Positions 36,479 to 48,177 of a stretch of DNA of 64,000 bases are shown piece by piece. The position numbers were made by a program, and so were the translations under genes. The stretch lies in the NCBI RefSeq assembly GCF_021917145.1, contig NC_061070.1, positions 12,239,390-12,303,389 on the forward strand, in the 5' to 3' direction. Under the pieces are notes generated by a model that worked only from the letters and a program-made list of their open reading frames with translations, had not been told where the DNA came from and made no database searches. Positions within the stretch are counted from its first letter, which is position 1, and every line of letters begins with the position of its first letter. Source of the stretch: Hypomesus transpacificus (taxonomy: Eukaryota > Chordata > Actinopteri > Osmeriformes > Osmeridae).

Positions 36479-38429
36479 AAAGCTTTTTGAGGGAGATGGG
36501 AAGGGGGCTATGGAATAAAAATCTGGTTAAAAGCATCACGGCACACAACTACAGCAGTACAACATACAGAAGAAAAACAAGCAGGGAATTTGTACATAGG
36601 GAATCAGAGAGGTTAAAATGTCTCCCTGAAGAAGGAAGTTGGACAACAATGCAATATTGCACAAACCAATTTACAGCATTAACTGTCAAAGTACTCACTG
36701 TTACATCACATAAATCATAAAAGGGGAAAACTTTCTGTCAAAGTGTTTATGACCAACATTATCAGTGAACACAACCACACATGTACATGTGTAAACACAC
36801 ATGCAAAAACTAAAAAGGGTAACATCAACGCAATGTCCACGATTAATGCAGTAGTTTATGCTGAACAATTATTGTGGCATAAACAAATGATCTAATTACA
36901 GGGACATCGCAAAGTCAGCATTGCAAACAAACTGGCAGGCCAGCAAACAAGCAATCCCCTAAGATTTAAAGTCTAGATATAACGGTATGGATATTGCCAT
37001 TATCACTGATCTCTATCCCCCAAACTGCCCATAAAGCTGCTTTCAAGCTGCCATAACCTGTTCAGAGGCTGTAGAGGTTTTGTTTTTGCATATGCTTTTG
37101 CAGTGGACCGAATACAATTGATCTGGCACACTTATCCTCCATATTCATTTGTTACGAGGGGTTGTGAATCCTAAAGTTGGGTGAGATCAAAGAACTGTCT
37201 GATGTGGAGATGGAAGCTTTCTGTTGATCCTGTTGGGCAGGTTTGCTGCCTGCTCCAGAGGACAGCAGTTCCTTGTGCATTTAGAGGGTGATAAAACTAA
37301 GAGGGATGGATGGGGATAGATTGCCTTGAGATATGTTTGACTCCATGTACAGCCTTTCTTATCAAGATGTGCTAACCAGGTGAAGATGTCTGGAACCAGT
37401 GTTATGGTTTGTTATGACCGCTAAACAAAGTATGTTTGGAATGCTTTGAAAGGTGGTATCTAGGTGACTTGTAACAGACATTCATGGACAGAAAATAGCA
37501 TGCGCTGCAGGAGTGACAAAGTGATTCTGACTAACAGCAAAATCATTGTACATTTGACAGGGAAAAATACATTACAGTGGAATTATTGCTTTGAGTGAGG
37601 AGAGCATGAAGACCACAACAACTTTCCATCATTTTCAGGACAGGATCTCACATCCCACTGCTACCATTTTGCCAATATCCTATCTTGAACAAATACCCAC
37701 AGTGTATATTATATCTCACATAGCTTTTCTGGAGTTTGGCCAAAGCTTTGCCCCAGAGAAAATGAAAAGAAGGGAATTGCTGTATAGTTTTCTTACAGCC
37801 TAACAGGGGGCTGTTTGTCCAGCATCAGACAAAATACAAATGATAACATAATGAACATTTAATAGACAGCACTGGTAGAAACTGGCATTCGAAGTTAAGG
37901 GTTTTCTCTTTTATTGCTGACAACAATCTGAGAAAATTACCTCATTATATTCATCCCTACCAAGAATGCTGATTGCTATTTGCTTGAAATGGTTTGTTTC
38001 AACGTTAGACAATACAGTCATTATTATACCTGAATGAGAGAGACCTGACTGAGTTTGATGTTCCCTGGTGTTAAAGTAATGCTATCTTTTTCAAAATAAT
38101 AGGGAGACATAAACTAGACTTCTGACAGCAAATTCCTCTGATTTGAACTGTATTACTGGATACAAATGAATGTTAATAGTAGTATGTCATCCACTAGCTT
38201 AGGGAAGCAATTTTGTCTTTGTTTCAAAAAAGATTGGGGCAGCAGACATTAATAAGGATTTTAATAAATGGGATGGAAATTAAATCCTTACGAAATGTCA
38301 GCATGTATGCCCCGTTTTAGTTAAATTTCCTACTTTAGAACCCTATCGTATTTTCTAGGCAATACACATTATGTCAAGATAAGACATATGTATCTTGACA
38401 CTATGTTTGTGGATACATTCTGAATCAGT

Positions 38430-38431
<2 letters not shown>

Positions 38432-38465
<34 letters not shown>
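38432..38465. repeat. (TA)n microsatellite upstream of the prokineticin receptor gene
   Basis: About 16 TA dinucleotides, about 170 bp upstream of the inferred non-coding first exon. Confidence 0.9.
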
Positions 38466-38468
<3 letters not shown>

Positions 38469-38599
38469 TACAGTATACTGCTAATGTTTCAATGCTCCAT
38501 TCTGTCACTCTACCCCTCCACCCTGAACCCAATCCTTCCAAAATATGGAAATCATCCTCTCCAACGAGCTTGGGAGCATCATTCCGCGTCATATAGCCG

Positions 38600-38786
38600 A
38601 TCTACACCATAGGGATAGGACACCGAGATAACTTTTCTATTTCTTTCGTTCGAAGAGAGAAAGAGAAGGACATAGGCACATTTACTCGAGGTGATGGAGA
38701 GAATCAGCTATTTTTTAAACCGCGGGAAAAGTGTCCTTCGTTATCGAGGTTTACGCATCTATGAAGTCCGCGACAGACATTGAAAA
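38600..38786 (+). other. Probable non-coding first exon of the prokineticin receptor gene
   Basis: A strong donor (GAAAA|GTAAGTAC) at 38,787 pairs with the acceptor TTTTTGCAG ending at 39,357, 92 bp before the receptor start codon. The 5' end is not determinable; 38,600 is a guess. It contains two upstream ATGs (38,694 and 38,761). Inferred from splice signals only. Confidence 0.45.
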
Positions 38787-39449
38787 GTAAGTACAATATA
38801 CCAGCTGACATCCTTGATAAATAATGACTGCCACTCAATTGTCTTTATGGAACCTTTTTTTTGGATTTCTTGGTCTTATAACTCCTTTTTTTGTACTGTG
38901 TGATGGTGGAGGACTAGATGAATGAGATAAATCAGAAACACTTTCCACTTACAATATCTGATCCGTCGATCAGATAAACTAGAATAAGATGTTTACAATT
39001 GTTGTTTTGGTTGTAGCCTATGGATGGGAATGGGATTAGCTGGATGTGATTCCTTTTCAGGTCCCCATCGATGATATCAATTTAGATGAAATATAAAAGT
39101 TGATCCACTTCATTATCTATAGCAGCCTATTTAAATTGTATTCCATTGTAATCCATTGTAAGATATTCAATTGCTAAATTTTTGTCTATTCCTTGTGTAG
39201 TGATAGACATGAGTGGTCTGATGCATTTTCATACTCTAGACTCCTGGGGGCATCCTGCCTCATCAACTTCTATGCCTCAAGATGCAAAATAATACTATCC
39301 TTTGAAGTAGTCACAGACAACGAAACGTCATTAATATAATTGTTGTTGTTTTTGCAGAATTGGAGTTGTACCCCCACAAAATTGAAAAAACAATCAGTCA
39401 GTGAAATTGAACACTTGTAAGCAGCTGCATATTGGGAACTTGGTGAGAC

Positions 39450-39919
39450 ATGGGAGACTCCAACACGAGTCACTTGGCTGCAGTGTACGTGGCAGGGACG
39501 CAGAGCACTGTCCTGGGGAGCGAGCAGGACCCATTCCTGGACCAGTACGACCTGGACTACACCGTTTCTGATGACGAATTACCGGACACCACACAGGGCC
39601 AGGCCTTCTTCCTGGCCACCATTGTCATCGGCGTGGTCCTCATCTGCATCATGCTAGTCTGCGGTGTCGGGAACTTCCTCTTCATTGCCACGCTGGCACG
39701 TTATAAGAAGCTGCGAAACCTCACCAACCTGCTCATCGCCAACCTGGCCATTTCAGACTTCATCGTGGCGGTGGTGTGTTGCCCGTTCCTGGTGGATTAC
39801 TATGTGGTCAAGCAGCTGTCCTGGGACCACGGTCTGGTGCTGTGTGCCTCTGTGAACTACCTGAGGACTGTGTCTCTGTATGTCTCTACCAATGCCCTGC
39901 TGGCCATCGCTGTGGACAG
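39450..39919 (+). CDS. Prokineticin receptor coding exon 1: N terminus to TM3
   Basis: 470 nt from ATG, encoding the extracellular N terminus, TM1, TM2 and TM3 up to the Asp-Arg of DRY. It ends in phase 2 with GACAG|GTGGGT. Confidence 0.93.
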
Positions 39920-39966
39920 GTGGGTGCGTCCAAGCTGACTGCCATTTTACGTCAGGCGTGTGTGTC

Positions 39967-39999
<33 letters not shown>

Positions 40000-41684
40000 G
40001 TGGGTGGGTGGGTGAATGAGAAAGTGTGGGTACGTGCATTAATGCAATTTTGACCTGTTGGAACATGGGGTTCTCTTTTTTCTAGTGGCCAGTGGATGTT
40101 CATACATTCTATTGTATTTTCTTTTGTCACAGTTATAGGCCTAAGAGAAGGTAAAAACAGTGACTGCAGGTACATTTGACCTGGTAGGGCTCTAGAGAAA
40201 AGGACTAACCTTTTTTCAATAGAATTTGAATTACACAGATTCACAAAAGGAAAAAAGGAAATTCATTTTATTCCTGCCAAATTATTTCAAAGCAGCTCCA
40301 CAGGGAGGCTAATTCTCACCACAGGTGCTTCTGATGAAAGCCCTGCATCTCAAGTATGTTGGTGTCTTCAGTGTAGGAACACTGTGTGTAAATGAGAGAC
40401 AATGTGCTGCTGGGTTTATAGGTGTTATACAGCTAGCTGCTGTTAGAACGTCCTTTCGGTGCATAGTGTCTTTCTTAGGTCAGGGACCGTTCGCAGCTTC
40501 AGTACACAAAGAACGTTTAGAAAAAAAACAATATTGAATGACAATATTGAATAATGAATTTTGTCGTTTCAGGTAATGTTAGATATCATCATGTCATATT
40601 GGCTGTTATTGTTCATCCATTTTAAACTAGAACTAGAAAGCCATCGCAAGTAACTGTATTAATCTGAATTAGCCTACTCACCATCAGAACAGTTAGAGAG
40701 ATTACTTATCACAGGCTGACCTTCAGTTCTCTGCAGGTTTTGACATACCAGAATATTATTGTATTTATTGCATTTCTAGCTAAATTACCTATCTTGAAAG
40801 GAGAGAAGACTCTACTGACATTTATTTGTTCGATGACTGCTGTAAAGCTTTGAAACCCAGAACTGACCTTTCTTGGAAGTTCCTAAATAAAAGTGATAAG
40901 ATTTGGAAGCAGATAAAGAAGAAAGCAAGGCATCACAGGCATACAGAATGGCTGGAGCAACCTCTGACTGTTCCATTCTCCCCTCATTAGGTATATGGCC
41001 ATCGTGCACCCCCTTAGGCCACGCATGAAGTACCAGACAGCCTACTGCCTGATCACAGGGGTGTGGATCGTCCCCATCCTCATCTCCATCCCTTCTGCCT
41101 ACTTCGCCTCTGAGACCATGTACCCACGCGGAGGTGCCGACGCCCAGACCACACACAAGGTGTTCTGTGCCCAGATTTGGCCCGTGGACCAGCAGGCCTA
41201 TTACCGCTCCTACTTCCTGTTCGTCTTTGCCTTGGAGTTTGTTGGGCCCGTGGTGGTCATGGCCATGTGTTATGCCCGGATCTCACGGGAGCTGTGGTTC
41301 AAGAGCGTTCCCGGCTTCCAGACGGAGCAGATCAGGAAGAGGCTGCGTTGCCGCAGGAAGACGGTCATGGTGCTGATCGGGATCCTTGGCGCCTACATCC
41401 TGTGCTGGGCTCCGTACTACGGCTTCACCATCCTGCGGGACTTCCACCCGACACTCATCTCCCGCCAGAAGAACTCGCTGGTGGCCTTCTACATCATCGA
41501 GTGCATCGCCATGAGCAACAGCATGATCAACACTTTCAGCTTTGTCAGCGTGAAGAACAACACGGTCAAGTACTTGAAGAGGATTGTGCTGCTGCGCTGG
41601 AGGTCCTCATACGCACCCAGCAAGACAGTGGATGAGACTGAGCTGAGAACTTCCAACATGCCGGTAACTGAGGTGGTGGAATGA
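39450..41684 (+). CDS. Prokineticin receptor (class A GPCR), two coding exons, complete
   Basis: Coding exons 39,450-39,919 and 40,991-41,684 join (GACAG|G TAT) to 387 codons (human PROKR2 has 384). The receptor binds prokineticins and in known members couples mainly through Gq. Seen: N-glycosylation NTS near the start, TM1 with GVGNFLF, TM2 region [22 protein letters not shown]3 [20 protein letters not shown] followed by DRY, second extracellular loop with [28 protein letters not shown] before TM6 with CWAPYYG, and [12 protein letters not shown] in TM7. The single intron inside the DRY codon region matches PROKR1/2 genes. The tail ends VTEVVE, lacking the final CIRLK-type residues of the human receptors. 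Fish have several prokr genes, so I leave the paralogue symbol open. Confidence 0.94.
39966..40000. repeat. (GT)n microsatellite in the receptor intron
   Basis: GT tract about 45 bp after the exon 1 donor. The rest of the ~1.07-kb intron (39,920-40,990) holds nothing recognised. Confidence 0.85.
40991..41684 (+). CDS. Prokineticin receptor coding exon 2: TM4 to C terminus
   Basis: 694 nt to TGA. It starts at the end of DRY (Y-M-A-I-V-H-P) and carries TM4-TM7 and the cytoplasmic tail. The acceptor is tcattag. Confidence 0.95.
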
Positions 41685-42480
41685 TCAGTAATCATAAAAC
41701 TGTTTCTACTTAACTGTTTCACAGTTGAGTTGATGTTGGTCTACTGTGTACATTTTATTGTGGAGAGGAATCTTGGGTGTATTTTTTTTTGAGTATACTA
41801 TATTACTGTGGAAGACAGGAAGCTGATTTGAATTTTGAAAATGTGTGTTCAACTACACTGACGGATACGGACGATAATCAAATGTACAGTGGGCCTATGT
41901 TGAACATGAATGTACAAAATGCAACTTTTATAGTGTTCTACTTTCATTCATGTTTTGCTTACCATTGTAATTATTCATTGTATCAAAATGCATTTTATTT
42001 AACAACTGGATGTTCGTGATTGAATTGTGATCTCTCAGGTCAGACAGAATCTGTGAAGATGTTGCATAACTACTCTATGTTCCTTTGACATGTTTTGATC
42101 AGTCGGAAAACACTTTGAGACTTACAAGAATCCTAAATCGTGGCATAATTTTGGCCTCATATTCTAACCTTCTTTTACTCTGCACGTTACAATGCCAGTA
42201 ATATTTTCTTTGATATTCTCACCTCACACCACATGCAGGCACCAGAACTCAAATGTATTTACTGTTACTTAAGCAGTGACAACAGGATGTTCTCTGTGCT
42301 TTGTGTGTGCTTCTTTTTGGTGCTTTCTCTTACAGATCAATAGAAGCAATGTGTCCACGGTAGAATGCCCATTCAGTGTGTTGCTATTTTCCTGTTGTGA
42401 TTTTTATGGAAATGTTTCTGTAGTACTTACATTTGCCTGCTTTTTGTTGTCTATTGTTGTCTATTAGTATGCTTATTAAA
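41685..42480 (+). other. Prokineticin receptor 3' UTR
   Basis: AT-rich sequence after the stop. A candidate ATTAAA polyadenylation signal lies at 42,475-42,480; the true end is not certain. Confidence 0.4.
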
Positions 42481-42658
42481 ACAACATGCGACAGAACAGA
42501 AGGACGGATATTTTTCTTTCCTGCTCTTCTTCGAGATTACTTTGTTCGGGTGAAAGGCTGAACTCGATACACACCACAATACCACCTGGAAAATGTAGCA
42601 TGGAGATTTGGATTGGATAACTCTTCTTTGAGTTATCTACTCTTATTGTATGTATGTA

Positions 42659-42734
42659 CAGTACCAGTCAAAAGTTTGGACACACACTGTCCCATTCACA
42701 TGGGAAAATGTGTCCAAACTTTTGACTGGTACTG
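42659..42734. mobile_element. Tc1-like hairpin MITE
   Basis: 76-bp near-perfect palindrome: CAGTACCAGTCAAAAGTTTG at the left and its reverse complement at the right, flanked by TA at 42,657-42,658 and 42,735-42,736. It is a sibling of the element in pcsk2 intron 4 and better preserved. Confidence 0.88.
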
Positions 42735-43117
42735 TACATTGATTATCTTTAGTCAATCCACATGTTTTCAAAGCCCCAGAGTTGGCCAGATCTAAGGCAT
42801 GAATATGCAACCATTCAGACCTTCATTTGACTCTCTGAAGCACACCTGATTTCTCTTAAGAATGATTCAGTCGGGCAACACAATGATAGGTTTTTTTCAT
42901 TCCTCTTCATTTTGTTGCAGCCACAATAGCCAGTTAACAACCGAGTGGACATTTTGTCTAAGACTCAAATGGCACTTCAGATTAAAATATCCTTTTTGGC
43001 ATAGAGTAAAAAGAAAATGTTCTGTGCTTCTATGAGCTGTCAAAATGGGGTGCTAAAGGTATTCCTATCTGTAGAAAACAATATTTTTGTTTTCGCAGTA
43101 ATGCAACAAAACATAAG

Positions 43118-44200
43118 TTGTGTTTGATCCCACCCTATATGGTATGGCTGGTGCCTGGGCCGACATTTATTGGTTTTCGCGATTGTAACACCTGCTTAAT
43201 AGATAGATCACAATATGTCCACTATGATGGTTGCTCATCCAGGAGCTCCATTGTAAAATACGGAGTACCACGGGGTTCAGTTTTAGGCCCTCTGTTATTT
43301 TCACTCTATATGTTGCCTTTAGGAAACATAATTAGAGGTTTTGGGGTAGATTTTCACTGCTATGCAGATGATACTCAGCTATACATGTCTATAAAGCCGG
43401 GAGAATTTCCGCATGCTATGGAAACCTGTGTTTCCAGGTTGAAAACTTGGATGACTGCAAATTTCCTTCTTCTTAATTCGGATAAAACCGAGGTTCAAAT
43501 TTTTGGTCCGAAAAAACACCGAAATAATTTATCCCATCTAACCTTAGACTTAGACGGCGTCAAAGTATCTCAAAGCCAGCTGGTAAAAAATCTGGGAGTC
43601 ACAATGGACCCAGACCTTTCGTTTGAGTACCATATTAAGCAAATCACCAGAACAGCATTTTTCCATCTACGTAATATTGCCAAAATACGAAAATTCCTCT
43701 CAAAGGATGATGCTGAAAAACTAATACATGCTTTTGTTACGTCCCGATTGGACTACCTTAATGTGTTGTTCTCTGGCCTCCCAATTACCTACCTAAAAAA
43801 CTTACAGCGGGTGCAAAATGCTGCTGCTAGACTATTGACTAAAACTAGAAAGTTTGATCATATAACATCGACTCTTATCTCTTTTCACTGGCTCCCTATC
43901 CAAGCCAGAGCTGATTTCAAAGTTCTACTACTAATTTACAAATCTCTGCATGGATTGGCACCACTGTACCTCTCCGGTCTCCTTGCACCCTATTGCCCCG
44001 CAAGGACTCTAAGATCTCAAAATGCCGGCTATCTGGTAATACCCAAAGTTAAGAAAAAAACTGCTGGAGGTAGGGCGTTCTCATATAGAGCACCTCTTCT
44101 TTGGAACAAATTACCCATCTCAATTAAGGAAGCTGATACTGTCTCGACATTTAAAACTAGATTAAAAACGTTCTTGTTTAGTCAATTCTATGATTGTTAA
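43118..44200 (+). pseudogene. Truncated LINE reverse transcriptase ORF2
   Basis: Open for 360 codons, but the first few residues are probably flanking sequence. Recognisable blocks: LIDRSQYV, GVPRGSVLGPLLFSLYM (the family usually has Q where this has R), CYADDTQLY with the catalytic YADD at about residues 82-85, LLNSDKTEVQIFG, LDYLNVLFSGLP, and a C-terminal LKTFLFSQFYDC. The N-terminal endonuclease and the first half of the RT are missing. The long intact frame suggests insertion is not ancient. Confidence 0.8.
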
Positions 44201-45129
44201 AGGGAAGTATGTGTGTACTTTCTATGTAAACCTGGGGTGTGTGCTTGCCTATGTGTGTATCACATGTAACTTTTAAATTTTAATTATAGCTTATGTTCAC
44301 ATTGCCCAGCTAGATGTTACAAATAAAGTAAACCTGTTACTGTATATTGTTAGTATTATTATTATTATAGTTCCGTTGCTGTATATTGTTACTGTTATAG
44401 TTTTTATTACTAGTTGGAGACAACGGGGGACTGGTTGTTTTCATCCTTATTCGTATAAGTATAACCTACTTTAGAGTTCTTTCCCCTGGAACAGATTTCA
44501 TGTTCCAACTGAGGGGGGCTGTCGTTGTTTTGGTGTGTGGGGCTGCATCAAATACCCTTTTTGCTCTGTTAAATTGCTGCACTAGTCCACACTTGACCGG
44601 TGGGGATCTCATTCTATTATGACTGTAACTGTTAGCTGCTCCTGGCATTCTCTAATCCCTGCTCTCCTCTCTGTCCCCCCCCCCACACATTCCCTGTGGT
44701 GTGGGGGGTTTGAGCTGTCAGGACCTGCTTGGTCGTCGGTCTGCCTACGCTGAACCAGGTCGTCACCCGGAATCCAGTCTCCATGACGGCCAACAGCGAG
44801 TTTCCCGGTCCCATCCAACGTCTATAAAGCCGAACAATGGATTTTGGTGTTTCAAAACCCATTGACACTGTATGACTATGTTTAGCTTGTGTTCTGCTCC
44901 TCTCTCTTACCAACCGTCTCTGGAGGAGGGGATCCCTCTCTGAATTGCTCCTCCCAAGGTTTCTTCCATTTTTTCTCCCGGTGGGAGTTTTTCTGGGAGT
45001 TTTTCCTTGTCTTCCTTGAGGGTTTAGGTTGGTTGAGGGGCAGTTCTATGGGCGCATGTGAAGCCCTCTGTGACATGCTTGCGTGTAAAAAGGGCTATAC
45101 AAATAAATTTGATTTGATTTGATTTGATT
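43150..45129 (+). mobile_element. 5'-truncated L2-like non-LTR retrotransposon
   Basis: Contains the C-terminal half of ORF2 (reverse transcriptase) followed by about 930 bp of 3' UTR. The 3' end carries GGGCTATACAAATAAATTTG and a (GATTT)n tail at about 45,105-45,129, a form known from fish L2/CR1-type LINEs. The 5' end is set where RT homology begins and is approximate. The first catalytic Asp of the RT and all upstream domains are absent, so the copy is inactive. Confidence 0.8.
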
Positions 45130-46737
45130 AATAGAACGCAATTCACTTGTGTATTCTCAGATCAGAGAGCCTAACTGAAATGCAACTTCTTCAATATCTT
45201 TTAATCACAAAATGTGTTTCTTATCACGAGATGACATGCATGTGCAGGTCCTCACTCGAGAAATGTCTAGACACAACATCACCAAACGTACATCTGTTTT
45301 CTTACCTCAACATAGACCCTTTGTCTGTGCTGGCCTCCCCTCCCGCTGTGCCTCCCGTCCCGTAGATGTGGGGAGTGCTGATTCTGTTCCCCTGTAGTGA
45401 TCTTAATGAGGTTAAAGTGACACTGGCAGGTCAGCACTCTGCAACAGTAGACAGTTTAGCTCTGAAAGACCTCAGTATGTAGAAACTGTGCACACGCAGA
45501 CGCACACACTCATATATACACTTGGGTAATCAATAAAGGAATCTTCAGCTGGGTCTGCAGAAAATAAACAAAGACATAACTGGTCCTGGATTACATAACA
45601 GACACACATCCGTAATTGTATTATACCCTTAACTTCTCCTCCTGAATAACTGCTATTGATATTATCATAATCGTTTAGCATGGACCCATTTCATCAAGAG
45701 AGGCTCCTAATGTTTGCCACATCCTGCACCAGTTTTCACAGATCGATGTTGTTGCAGGTTATACTTAAATCTAGGCATTTTAAATCGTACTTTATTTGTA
45801 CCATACCTCAATACTGCCCTGGCCTGACCAAGCCACATTCTCCTCCATTCTGAGCATCATGGATGTTTAAGTGTCAATGAGATTTCGCATTCTAACAATT
45901 CATCAGTCTGGAAGCACATTGACCTCTAATGAGGCTTGTCATTCTTTATACTAATCTTCCTTGAGGCCTTCAGTCTGAGCCAAGGGCTGTTTTCTTTCCA
46001 TTAGCATGCACTGTTTATTGGTGGTGTTTATTGCCCACATTAGTCTCTGCATTAACCCCTGTAAGCTCAGCTGTCAGTTAGCCAGGCTCTGTTTTGTTCC
46101 TCACCATCTCCCTATGATACCGATTGCTAAAACTGTTTAGACATTTCCTGCTATCACTGAAGGATAAATTCACAACATTAACGTAAGATGACAATACCAC
46201 TATGTGTATTCACACTCCACCAATCTGTTTATTGCTTTTGTTGATGTGTGAGCATTTATTGCTGGCCAGCGAAGTGCTGAGGGGTAAAAATGGTGACACT
46301 GGCAGAGATGTGACACCAGATGTCAAAATAAATAAGTGCAGTCTCATTGTGGACATGCAGTAAACAAGCCACAAGCTTTTAAAAGTAGGACCTTAAGACA
46401 TAGGAGGAGGGTTTCAGCGCTGCTTTGAACCTCCGAGTCCACCGGCACGGTTGTCAGTTCAGACTGTGCTCTACGCTGGTCATCCTTGGTGGCACCGGCT
46501 GGGCTGTCTCTTGACCTGCCCGACCCGTCTGACTGTCCGCCTGTACAGCTACGAGAGCAGCATCAGCACTACGGGCCAATTTGGGTCACCATAAGAGGGT
46601 TGCCATGGCCCCAGGCTGTGATCAACTTGCATTAGATACATTCTCTGTACGTGTGTGTGGGTGAGTGTTTGTACTGTGTAGGTACAATCAAATGCATACA
46701 TACTGTACATGTAGCTCCAACAATAATGGAATTAACA
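45130..46737. other. Gene-free region between the LINE and the Tc1 element
   Basis: No supported gene on either strand. I looked here on the minus strand for prkn exon 3 and saw no convincing match. The 45,780-46,120 stretch is non-repetitive and may hold conserved non-coding sequence; this is only an impression. Confidence 0.4.
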
Positions 46738-46739
46738 TA

Positions 46740-46963
46740 CAGTGCCCTCCAAAAGTATTGGAACAGTGAGGCGAATTCCTTTATTTTTGCTGTAGACTGA
46801 AAACATTTGGGCTTGACATCAAATAATGAACGTGAGACCAGAGATCAACGTTTCAGCTTTTATTTCCAGGTATTTACATCAGGATCTGATGCACAACTAA
46901 GAAAATATCACATTTTGTTTGAATCCACCCATTTGTCATGTGATCAAAAGTATTGGAACAGAT
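46740..46963. repeat. Left terminal inverted repeat of the Tc1 element
   Basis: Outer repeat at 46,740-46,771 and inner direct repeat at 46,944-46,960. The middle pairs with the right end at high identity. Confidence 0.92.
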
Positions 46964-46993
46964 ATACTTAAAACATATTTAAGTGAATAAGAC

Positions 46994-48067
46994 TTAATAT
47001 TTAGTTGCAAATCCTTTGCTTTCAATAACTGCAGCAAGTCTGTGACCCATTGACGTCACCAAACTTTTGCATTCTTCCTTTTTGATGCTTTCCCAGGCTT
47101 TCACTGCAGCCTCTTTCAGTTGTTGTTTGTTTTGTGGGGTTCCTCCCTTCAGTCTCCTCTTAAGCAGGTAAAATGCATGCTCTATAGGGTTTAAGTCTGG
47201 AGATTGACTTGGCCAGTCTAATACCTTCCATTTCTTGCCCCTGATGAACTCCTTTGTTGTTTTGGCAGTGTGTTTTGGGTCGTTATCTTGCTGCATGATG
47301 AAGGCTCTGCCAATCAGTTTGGTTGCATCTTTCCTTAAATTGGCAGACAAAATGTTTCTGTAGACTTCCGAGTTCATTTTGCTGCTGCCATCATGTGTTA
47401 CATCCTCAATGAAGATTAATGAGCCCGTCCTAGAAGAAGCCATGCAAGCCCAAGCCATGACATTACCTCCACCGTGTTTCACAGATGAGCTTGTGTGTTT
47501 GGGATCATGAGCAGTTCCTTTCTTTCTCCAAACTTTAGCCTTTCCATCACTTTGGTAAAAGTTAATCTTTGTCTCATCAGTCCATAAAACTTTGTCCCAG
47601 AATTTTTGAGGTTCATCTCTGTACTTTTTGGCAAATTCCAGCCTGGCCTTCCTATTCTTCTTGCTAATGAGTGGTTTGCATCTTCTGGTGTAGCCCTTGT
47701 ACTTTTGTTCATTAAGTCTTCTGCGAACAGTAGATAGTGATACCTTCACTCCTGCCATCTGGAGGTTGTTGCTGATCTCACTAACAGTTGTTTTAGGGTC
47801 TTTCTTTACAGCTCTCACAATGTTTCTGTCATCAACTGCTGATGTTTTCGTTGGTCTACCTGTTCGACGTCTGTTACTTAGTACACCAGTAGTTTTCTTC
47901 TTCTTCAGGACATTCCAAATGGTTGTACTGGCTATGGCCAATGTTTCTGCAATGGCTCTGATTGATTTTCCATCTTCTCTAAGACTCACAATTGCTTGTT
48001 TTTCACCCAAAGACAGCGCTCCGGTTTTCATGTTGTTTTCACCTCTGAATACAGTCTGCATAGACAA
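46994..48067 (-). CDS. Tc1-family DD34E transposase, uninterrupted
   Basis: 357 codons without a break. The element's cut-and-paste enzyme binds the terminal repeats and excises at TA sites. Seen: N-terminal paired-like helix-turn-helix (ALSLGEKQAIVSLREDGKSI; SIRAIAETLAIASTTIWNVL), basic GRPTK linker/NLS (70-74), second helix-turn-helix, and the catalytic triad Asp164 (LWTDETK), Asp261 (QQDNDPKHT), Glu296 (SPDLNPIEHAF) with exactly 34 residues between the last two. Met13 (48,031) is the more usual Tc1 start (MKTGALS), giving 345 residues, normal for the family. No stop or frameshift. Activity cannot be judged from sequence alone. Confidence 0.94.
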   Translation of the reverse strand: MSMQTVFRGENNMKTGALSLGEKQAIVSLREDGKSIRAIAETLAIASTTIWNVLKKKKTTGVLSNRRRTGRPTKTSAVDDRNIVRAVKKDPKTTVSEISNNLQMAGVKVSLSTVRRRLNEQKYKGYTRRCKPLISKKNRKARLEFAKKYRDEPQKFWDKVLWTDETKINFYQSDGKAKVWRKKGTAHDPKHTSSSVKHGGGNVMAWACMASSRTGSLIFIEDVTHDGSSKMNSEVYRNILSANLRKDATKLIGRAFIMQQDNDPKHTAKTTKEFIRGKKWKVLDWPSQSPDLNPIEHAFYLLKRRLKGGTPQNKQQLKEAAVKAWESIKKEECKSLVTSMGHRLAAVIESKGFATKY

Positions 48068-48177
48068 AACCTATCTTACCCAATCTGAACCTGAGTGTAG
48101 ACATTCAGTGGTATTTATTGATTGAATAATGTATGTAATAGGACACACCTGGGCAACAAAACACACCTGTCAGTCAT

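Larger units (their letters stand above)
34752..38600. other. Intergenic region between divergent bfsp1 and the prokineticin receptor gene
   Basis: About 3.9 kb without a supported gene. It begins with the GC-rich bfsp1 upstream region (34,752-34,860) and holds a SINE (35,309), a long GA tract (35,597), a dispersed-repeat fragment (36,405) and a (TA)n tract (38,432). The stretch 36,480-38,430 is AT-rich unique-looking sequence with only short spurious frames. Confidence 0.6.

Noticed and set aside
46430..46620. GC-richer segment tested as prkn exon 3 on the minus strand
   Set aside because: The open minus-strand stretch lacks the linker-to-RING0 motifs expected of parkin (such as the Tyr-x-x-Cys-Lys block), and no good acceptor precedes it.
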